Assembly: GCA_023846275.1 (NCBI GenBank)
Contig: JAIUJO010000144.1
Coordinates: 377,001-441,000 of the forward strand
From: Vanilla planifolia
Lineage: Eukaryota > Streptophyta > Magnoliopsida > Asparagales > Orchidaceae
Direction: 5' to 3'
Length of the DNA stretch: 64,000 nucleotides
Made by a program: the position numbers and the translations under genes. Positions 55,581-64,000 of the stretch are shown piece by piece. The notes under the pieces were generated by a model. That model searched no databases. It worked only from the letters and a program-made list of their open reading frames with translations, and was not told the origin of the DNA. Numbering within the stretch: position 1 is the stretch's first letter; every line of letters starts with the position of its first letter.

Positions 55581-55670
55581 GTGCAACATGATCACTTCAA
55601 AAGATTTCACCCTTCACCAAAGGATGATGAACTTGAAATTTTTATAGCATCCAATGCTATAATATTGTTT
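55581..55670 (-). pseudogene. 5S rRNA relic 17 (shortened)
   Basis: gtgcaacatgatcacttc, agatttcacccttc, caaaggatgatgaacttg and catccaatgctataat remain. The tactactct segment is deleted and the 5' end is degraded. Confidence 0.75.
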
Positions 55671-56827
55671 TTCTTAATTTTCAATATAAAAGATAAAAAG
55701 TAGTATGTGTGGTTATTGTCCTGAAGCAAAAAACTATTCAATAATTTTAGTAAATTATTATGCATATAGCACATTTAAAAGAGCTTTATAGTTTTTAATA
55801 TGTCATCATATGCTTTAATACAACTATTTTTTTCACAAATAATAGAAATAAATAATTAATTTTTTAATTATTATAATTAATAGATGATAAACTATTAAGA
55901 ATGAGAGATTTCTCAAATATTATTAATTGATAGAACTAAAAAAGAGATAGTCTACAAAAAGATAATTATTGTAGAGAGAGAAAAAATAATAGATTAATAT
56001 GCTGGAAATAGAAAAGAAAATAGTAAAAAGGAGATATGAGAGATGATTCAAAGAGGAGGATAATAAAAAAAGAGAAGATAGAGGAGATAAAGAGAGTGAA
56101 TAACAAAGTAAATAAGATAAAAAAATAAAAAAAATAGAGAGGAAAAGATGAGAGAGAGGAAGAGAATATAAAAATTTTTTCAATGAAGACAAAAAAGAAA
56201 CTGATATAGGAGAGGGAAAAAATTGAGAAAATATTAGAGACATTGGGATAAAGAATAAGCAATGTGGGAAATAACTAACTGATAGTTAAATATTAATAAT
56301 TAAATCTATCCTATTTATTAAATATTACAAACTAATCATAATTATTATTTAATAATGTTAAAAATATAAAGGATTATTTATTGTTATCTTTGTAAATTAT
56401 AGATGTTCAAGATTAATATTAAATATTAATATAATAATATTTTATTAATTAATATAATTAAAAATTTTAATTAAATAAAAAACAATTTCATTATCCCAAT
56501 ACATTGTCATTATATGACCGAATATATATAATAAAAATAAATAATACTTAATATTAATAAAGTAGTTTTTTATTCCAATGATGTATAACAAATTATTCTT
56601 ATAATTAAGAATTTTAATCACATCATTTATATTTGATAAGAAACTAATATTAATTCTAATTTACTTGATTAAATATATGTTATTTTGGTTATAATTAACT
56701 TATATTAATACATTTAGTTTGTTATATTAAATTCAAATTGATGTCATAGTGTTAATGCTAATTAGTATTTACTAAAACATGAAATGAAATTTTGATTATT
56801 AGAAAAAGGAATGCTATGGAAACATTT

Positions 56828-56876
56828 ATAACACAAGGACATCTCAAGAGGAAAGCCATCAAAATACTATGGTCAT
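56828..56876 (-). pseudogene. 5S rRNA relic 18 (3' end only)
   Basis: ataacacaaggacatctc, aagaggaaagccatc and aaaatacta are kept. The sequence then passes straight to the tggtcat-like 5' edge and the spacer, so the middle of the gene is deleted. Confidence 0.75.
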
Positions 56877-58060
56877 AAATGCAGCAAAAAGTCAAACAAC
56901 CATAGTTATGTGATTATTGTATTCAAGAAAATGAATTATTTTTGAAATTTTTTGAATTACTATGCATACGCACTTCCAAAAACATTATGCGTACTATAAG
57001 TGTCATATTATATTATTGTACAAAAATTTAATTTATATCATATTCATAAAAAACTACATGAATTATTATTCTTTTTATTGTGACCATTAATGCTTAAGAT
57101 TTCTTTCTATTATGTTATCATTATTATGAGATAGAATTAAATTAAGTAGTAAATATAAACAATAAAATATGTTTATCAAAAATATTATTTTAAAACTGTA
57201 TAAAAAAATATTTCTTAATTGTTACTAATTGATTGGTCTTAAAAAAAAATAATAAACATTGATTTAATAATTCTATAGATGAAGTTGTAGATTGCCCAAA
57301 GTGAAACGGAGAGGAAAGTTGTAATAGAGATAGATAATAGATTATTTATTAAAGATGAAAAAGGAAAAGAGAGAACAAAAGAGATTAGTAGAATAAATAA
57401 AAAAATTATGAAAGAGACAGAAATGAGGAAGTAGTGAAATATAAGTTTGAGTGAGAAAAAGAAGAATACAAGGAAATAATGAATTAACAGACAAATATGA
57501 AAATAATTGTAGGAGAGAGAAGGAAGTGAGAAACTATCATAGACATTTAAACAAAGAGAAAAAAGTGAGAAAAATAATATTTAATAATATTAAAAATATA
57601 ATAACATTAAAGGTTTGTTAATATTTTAGAGTAATATAATTATTTTAATACATTACCATTATATGGATTAATATTGATAATAAATATAGATAATATTTAA
57701 TATTAATGATATAATTTTAGATTTAAAATATTCTATAATATAGTATTATATTATTACCAAAACTCTTATGCACAATACTTATCTATGACTATAAACATAT
57801 ATTGAATTAAATTTAATATAAATGGTATAAGATATTTTTGTCAAGATTAAAAAATGTTACATTTATTATTCTTTTTTATGAGAAGATGTACCATATTTAT
57901 TATGGCATGAAATTGATAATAATATTATAAAATTAATCACAAAATTAATTATTAAAATAATAATTATAAAATATCATTAATAATAACTTAATTTTTTTAA
58001 GATTAACATGCTATTAAAATCAAATATTTTGTTAGAAAAAAGTGTGCTATGGAAAACTGT

Positions 58061-58175
58061 GTGCAAGACTAGGAGATCTCAAGTTGTCACACATTCTAGT
58101 ACTATTTTTGCGTAGTTATGCATGAACATAAAGATTTAATTAGAGCCAAATCTACAATGCTAGTGTGGTGTTGCT
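58061..58175 (-). pseudogene. 5S rRNA relic 19
   Basis: Full-length but diverged last copy of the array: gtgcaagactaggagatctc, gttgtcacacattctagtac, gttatgcatgaacat, tttaattagagcc and atgctagtgtggtgttgc. Confidence 0.83.
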
Positions 58176-59069
58176 TCAATATAAAAGGTTAAAATTTGTA
58201 GATGTAATATGTTTATCAAAAAGATGAATCATTTATAAATATTTGTAAATTATCATGACGATGCGCTTTTATAAGAAACTTTACTCTTATTACATATGTC
58301 AAAATATACTTTAATATTAATATTTTTTAAATATTAAATTAATGAAAAATAAGATAACCTATTATTTTTAATAAAGAGAAGGTTAATGTATAAGATTTTC
58401 TTACATTATCTTATCATGGTTATAAATAAAAAGTTAAATTATATAAAAAATTTAAGTAATAAAATATTTTTCTTTATAATTAGTATAAAGTAAACATGTT
58501 AACAAAAGATATTTGTATATTAAAATTAATTGATAGGGTTGAAGAAGAGGTTGTGTAGATAGAAATAATAATTCCATAACATAGAGAAATTAATGGATTG
58601 TTGAGAGTGTAATTGAAAGAAAAGTAGCAAAAGAAAGAGGTGGTAGAATATTCAAAGGATAGGATTAGAAAAATACAAAAGATAATGAAAAAATGGAGAA
58701 TAAATAAGAAAGTGAAACAAAATAGAAATGAGTAAATAGAGAGGGAATGAGGAGAAAGAGAGTTCATAATATATATAAAGAGATAAAGAGTGGATAAAAA
58801 ATCAAATGATTATTAGATAGAGAAGTAAGTGGGAGAGTGTTTATATTGAATGTTAATTTAACTTTTTTTAAAAATAATTGAAAACCTTAATTAAAGCCCA
58901 AATAGTGTCATTATCTTAACATATTACAATTATATGACATAATGTAGATAATAAATATAAATAATATTTAAGATTAATGACATAATTTTAGATTTCAAAT
59001 ATTGCATAATAATTTAATACTATAATACAAAACTTTTATACATAACAAGTATATAAAGTTGTAAAATTA

Positions 59070-61855
59070 TCTTGGAGTATATAAGAAAGTTATACTCCAA
59101 TACAATAATAAGATCAAGTTCAACATTCTTGATAGTTAAATTTGCTAGGAATTAAAATGAGTACTTAACTAATTAGTGCTTGTCAAGATGAGTCCAATAA
59201 AATTTATTTCATCTTGATCAAATCTTGTTTTTAATTTTTAATTACTTTGAATTTCAAAAACTAATAAGTAAATATATTAATTAAATATTTTTAATTCTAA
59301 ATTGGTATATATTAGAACAAGAATGAGATTAATTGAACCCATACAATATAACTCATTGAAAATAATGTAAAGGTTGCACGACAGCAGATTTATAGTTACA
59401 TAACTATACAATAAAATAAAAAAAACATCTAAAGAAATGTAACAAATCTAAGTGATAGTTGCATTCTAAGCTAAAAGGAGATTGTGCACAACATTTGTAA
59501 AAGTCAAATCAAGTAGGAATTAAAACTCCTCAAAATGCTTGTCAAAATTTTACAAAATAAAATATTCATTAATTTTTTGATTAATATTTAAATTTATAGA
59601 AATCATAAAGGCAGCTCAAATAATATTTTTTTCTTGATTAGATCTCATTTCGAATTACTATTTACAAACAAGACAAAAAGCATAATAAATAATTATATAT
59701 TTTTAATACTAAGAAAATATATACTAAATCAAAATATGATAACTTTAATAATTGAAATGAGACCAAATCAAAGTGATTTAAAATTCAATAAATAAGAAGA
59801 TTGCTACATAATATGTAACCAAATATAAAACATTAAAGAAAGGAAATAAGTTATAATGGAAAATAAAATTCGCGATATTAAGGAAATCGAGTGTAACATC
59901 CTTGATCACAAAGCAGTTATGAATCAAAATCCCTCATAAAGCATGTCTCAATTCAAGACAATAAAATATTTGAAAATAAATAATTGAATCTCTAATACGA
60001 TAAAGGTTATATGATTGAGTTGAATGGCGTTTTTTTCATTTTGATTAGACCACATTTATAATTACAACAAATTTTGAAAGAATAAAAGCTTAAAGAGTAA
60101 TATGTTATTTCAATATTAGGTAAATAAATGTTGAAGTAGAAATGAGATAAGTTGATGCAATGTTAAATAGCATAATCTAGGTGTTCAAAAGATGAAAAAG
60201 AGAAGATTCACGATTGCAAAGTAAAATAACCAAATTTAAAATAAATTTGAGAATGAGCAATAAATTAACAAAAAAAAATATGTCAAGAAACTAAAGAGAT
60301 TAATTGTAACATCCATGACCATCAAATTTTTAGAAAATAAAATATTTATGAATATAGAAATGTATATTTAGTTAGATAGAGTATAGTGACTTTTGTTTCA
60401 TCTTGGTTGAGTATCATTTAGAGTCAATAGAATTGCTAAGTTAAAAAGATGTAAATATTGATAATTTGATATTTTAATATTAATTAACATATATTAAAAG
60501 AGAAATAAGTTAAATTAAAACTATGTAATATAACAAAATAAAAGAAATATAAAGGTCACAAAATAAGTGATTTTTTTACCTAACTATAAATACAAATTGA
60601 AGTACATTTGAGGAAGGAGAAAAGTTAAATGAGAATGTGACAGTCAATGTTAACAGGGATATCGATTGTAACATCCTCAACCATTAAATCATGCATAATC
60701 CAAAAAAACTTATGAAGCAAGCCAAAAATTTGGAAATTAAAATATTAAAGTATTTTTTTATTTAATAAAGAACTTTGAGGTGAGCTCAATGCATTCATTT
60801 CATCTCAATCTCATATCATCAAGAATTAATGTGATCTATTTAGCAAAATATGCATAAATTATAATAAATATTCTTCTTTAAGTATTACATCAGTATTTAT
60901 TGAAGTTGAAATGAGATAAGTTGAAACAACATAATATAATAAATCAAAATGACATAACTGTAAAAATTAAGGTTTCTTAGTAATATGACCATTTAAAAGA
61001 AAAATTTAATGAAATAAAAAAAATAAAAATATGCATTTAATGATAATAAGGAGATTGAGTGTGAATTATTTTATCTTCAAACTAACTATTCATAGATACA
61101 TCCAACAAAAGACGCCAAAACACTTGAAAATATAATTTCAAAAACTAAAGAATTAAATATGTTATTGCACACAACTCGTCAACCAAGATCAAATGATGTT
61201 TCTTTCAATATCATTCAACATTGTTTAAAATTATTTTTTTAATATTAAATGAATTTATGATAAATATGAAATGGGAATTGTTTAATAACTGTAATATAAC
61301 CAAATGAAAGCAATATAGCAGTCACACAACATGTGATTTAGAGTACATAGTCACATAACCAAATCAAACCATGCAGTTAGAAAAAATGACAAGTTATATA
61401 AAAAGTTACATTTTAAGATACTAAGAAGATCAATTATAATAACCTGAATCACCAATTCAAGTACACTTCAAAATGTCCTATAAAGAATTCTATAACCCTA
61501 GAGAAAAAATAATTAAGCTTATTAAGACGTGTCCAAAAAATTTAATGTTAACTCTATTGGATCACATGAGGAATTACTATGAATTATCAAATTAAATAAG
61601 CATGAATAGTAATAAATTTTTATTTTAATTGCAAAAAAAATATGTTAAATATTAAATAAGATAAATTAAAAATAATATAATAAGAAAATCAAAGTAATGT
61701 AATGGTAACACAATAGAACATTAATGTTTTATAGTTTTATAAGAAATCATAAAATCATTCAAGAAATAACATCAACTGCACAAAAACCATACATTGATAA
61801 ATACATAGGGGATTTTTTGTTGGATCCTTGATATGATGAAATAAGATATGAATAT
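59070..61855 (+). repeat. Degenerate ~400 bp satellite, block D (plus)
   Basis: The satellite resumes abruptly after 5S spacer near 59,070 (ttggagtatataagaaag). Anchors recur near 59,110, 59,472, 59,885 (gagtgtaacatccttgatc), 60,297, 60,660, 61,050 and 61,428. There are about seven units, all in plus orientation. Confidence 0.88.
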
Positions 61856-64000
61856 CATCTCATGTGGCTTTTTCATCTCATTGATTACATTATTTTTCTT
61901 TTCTTTAATTTATCACACTCAATTTTAAAATATATTAACTTAATAATAAAATAAAATTTCTTATTATTTATTCTTAGTTTTTTTTTGTAATTTATAATGT
62001 TTTAAAAGAGGTGTGATAAAGATGAAATAAAAATTGTTAGGCTCTTCTTTACAAGTTCTATCCAATTAAATATTGATTTATTTATTTTGATCTATTTGTT
62101 CTCATTAGTATCTTAAAATATAAAATTCTTATAAAATTTATCTATTTTTTTCAAATTTTTTGTTTAGATTTAATTATGTTTAAAATAACAACAAATATCT
62201 TTTCATGTCACTATGATTTGGTTTGTTAAATTACATCAATTTAGTTTATTTCTACTTTAATATATATATAATTAAAATAATAATTTTTCTTTTTTATATT
62301 TATGTTTTTTTTGTAATTCTTAGAAATTTAAAGCAACATTCACTGTAGATTAAACAAATGTCATTAAACTCATCTTGAACTACTTTATCTATTTAGATTT
62401 TAATTTATGTATTTTGAAAAAATATTTATTTTCATATGTTTTGACAAGATTTTTGAAGCATTTCAATAAATACAAATTTTGACCATCTAGGATGTCATAC
62501 TTAATCACTATAATATTTTGGAATGTAACTTTCTTTTAAAGTTTTGCTTAAATTTCTTAAACTATCTCTCATTTATTTGGCTACACTACTAACAAACCAT
62601 GATTATCCTCATTTGTGAACTTTACTTTATTATGATTTGATGATATTACATTACTTATGTTTATATCATTTCCCTTTTCTGATATATTTCTTAGATATTA
62701 AACAAAAGAACTATTATTGTTTATTCTTTTAAATTTAGGTAATTTGAAGTAATTCAAAATAAACTAAAATTCAAACAAAACAAGAATTGTTGGAGTCATG
62801 TGGACATGCTCCATCAAATTTAAGTTTTATTTTTATTATTTTTTTTAATATTTTTTCCTAAGGCCTTAAATGCTTTATAACATATTTTGATCCAAACCTG
62901 ATTTCTCAATCTTGTAAGTTACATGATCTCCTTATTACCTTCAAGTGTAACTTTATAGTAAACTTAATATCATTTTTTTTCATTTNNNNNNNNNNNNNNN
63001 NNNNNNNNATCTATCTCTAAGCACTTTCAAATAAAATATTATTTTTTTATTTTTGATCAGTTTACTAAACAATATTAGCTATTTTGATTCATAACTGATT
63101 TGATATTTGATTATATTGATTTTATCGCATTACACAGCTTCAACATGTCACATGTAATCTTTAATAAGTATTTATTCAATATTAAAATAATTATTTTTTA
63201 ATATTTACATAATTTTTTTGTTATTTGTAGAAATTTTGAAAGAAGTTTCAATCATGATGACACAAATGTCATTAGAATTGTCTCAATAAACATCATCCAA
63301 CTAAGTGATCATTTTTATATTTCTAAATATTTTATTTGTTTTTTGTCATGTTTTATGAGAAATTTTTAATTCATACCCTATTTTGTGAATAAGGATATTA
63401 GACTTGATCACTTTAGTATCTTGTAATTCATCTTTTCCATATGATTTATCTCAGCTATTCAAAAGTTTCACTTTGATTTCATTTAATTATAATGCATAGC
63501 TAAATATCCTCTCACGTGGCTATTACATCACATATATTTTGTTAAATTGTAGTACTATTTATGTTTATTTGCTTTAGAATTCATAATAATTCTAAACGAG
63601 GTTTGTCGTTAATGAAACCAATGTCAAGTTGTCCTCTCGAGTGACCATAGCATTGCTTCTCATTTCTTATATTACATTTTTCTAATTTATCTCATTTTGG
63701 ATTTTATAGTTATTTACTAAATACTAAAATAATATTTTGCTATTATTTATGCTTTTTTAATTTATAATTTGTAATACTTCCAAACATTTTGATGGAGGTA
63801 AAATAAATATTGTTGGACTCATTTTTATGAGGTCTACAAAATGTGATGACTAAGAATGTTACATTTGATCTTGCTAAGATCATCAAATGCAACATTCATG
63901 TAGACTTTATCACATTTTATTTAAATTATTTTCTATTATTTTATTAAATTATTACATTACTCTAAATCACCTGTTGTGTAACATTTGCATCTTTATGAGA
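61855..64000 (-). repeat. Degenerate ~410 bp satellite, block E (inverted)
   Basis: From about 61,855 the satellite reads as its reverse complement (ctcatgtggctttt, then tcatctcattgattac). Inverted anchors are visible near 62,110, 62,488, 62,915, 63,392 and 63,855. The block continues past the window's right edge. Confidence 0.85.
62986..63008. other. Assembly gap (23 N)
   Basis: Twenty-three N bases interrupt block E. Satellite phase cannot be judged exactly across it. Confidence 1.

Larger units (their letters stand above)
32218..59070 (-). repeat. Fossil tandem 5S rDNA array, long-spacer units
   Basis: Units of about 1.25-1.45 kb repeat head to tail. Each carries, in plus-strand order: a decayed 5S rRNA gene read on the minus strand; an AT-rich spacer; a segment like gagatttctcaaatattatt then attgatagggct; an almost all-purine block of about 300-350 bp; and a second AT-rich spacer that ends in a short segment like agaaaaagaaatgctatg beside the 5S 3' end. 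5S-to-5S spacing is about 940-1,480 bp for most units. All 19 5S relics point the same way. Both array ends fall inside the spacer. The left end has only spacer and a purine block (32,218-32,870) before the copia insertion. Plant 5S rDNA is normally tandem with one gene per unit, so this is most simply an abandoned 5S locus. A satellite seeded by one 5S copy is the alternative. A Cassandra-type element is less likely, because there are no LTR pairs and the units are long and tandem. Confidence 0.85.

Noticed and set aside
32218-59070. Cassandra-type (5S-bearing TRIM) elements as the source of the 5S pieces
   Set aside because: The relics are in one orientation in a long tandem array with a shared spacer over 1 kb. 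I see no LTR pairs or primer-binding sites around them.

Overview
This window looks like deep, old, non-coding plant chromatin. It is extremely AT-rich and CpG-poor, no open reading frame is convincing as a working gene, and nearly all of it is decayed repeat. A land plant, most likely a seed plant with a large genome, is suggested by four things: 5S rRNA relics of plant type, an L1-type LINE with a C-terminal RNase H, a Ty1/copia gag fossil with a UBN2 domain and zinc knuckle, and a piece of plant mitochondrial rps10. I cannot name the species.

Layout. 1-2,760: the 3' half of a dead L1-type LINE (RT, zf-RVT, RNase H). 2,760-4,000: unidentified. 4,000-20,490: a degenerate tandem satellite of about 410 bp in plus orientation, broken at 13,205-15,190 by about 2 kb of unrelated DNA. 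20,490-24,370: about 3.9 kb of unidentified, less AT-rich DNA at a point where the satellite changes direction. 24,370-31,245: the same satellite inverted. 31,262-32,218: plus orientation again. 32,218-59,070: a different tandem array with units of about 1.25-1.45 kb. 59,070-61,855: satellite in plus orientation. 61,855-64,000: satellite inverted, with a 23-base assembly gap.

The main result is the 32-59 kb array. Each unit carries a decayed 5S rRNA gene on the minus strand, a T-run just past its 3' end, a block of about 300-350 bp that is almost all purine on the plus strand, and an AT-rich spacer. I count 19 5S relics, all in one orientation, and 19 purine blocks. It reads as a fossil tandem 5S rDNA array with a long spacer, or a satellite derived from one. 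A copia fossil sits inside it near its left end. A roughly 200 bp piece of mitochondrial-type rps10, far better preserved than its surroundings, replaces part of the spacer of one unit near 40.8-41.0 kb.

The order of events can be partly read: the satellite and 5S arrays were amplified and then decayed, apparently through methylation-driven loss of CpG; the copia element entered the 5S array; the rps10 piece arrived late. Nothing here looks like an operon or an active system. All identifications were made by eye; coordinates of degenerate repeats are good to about 10-30 bases.
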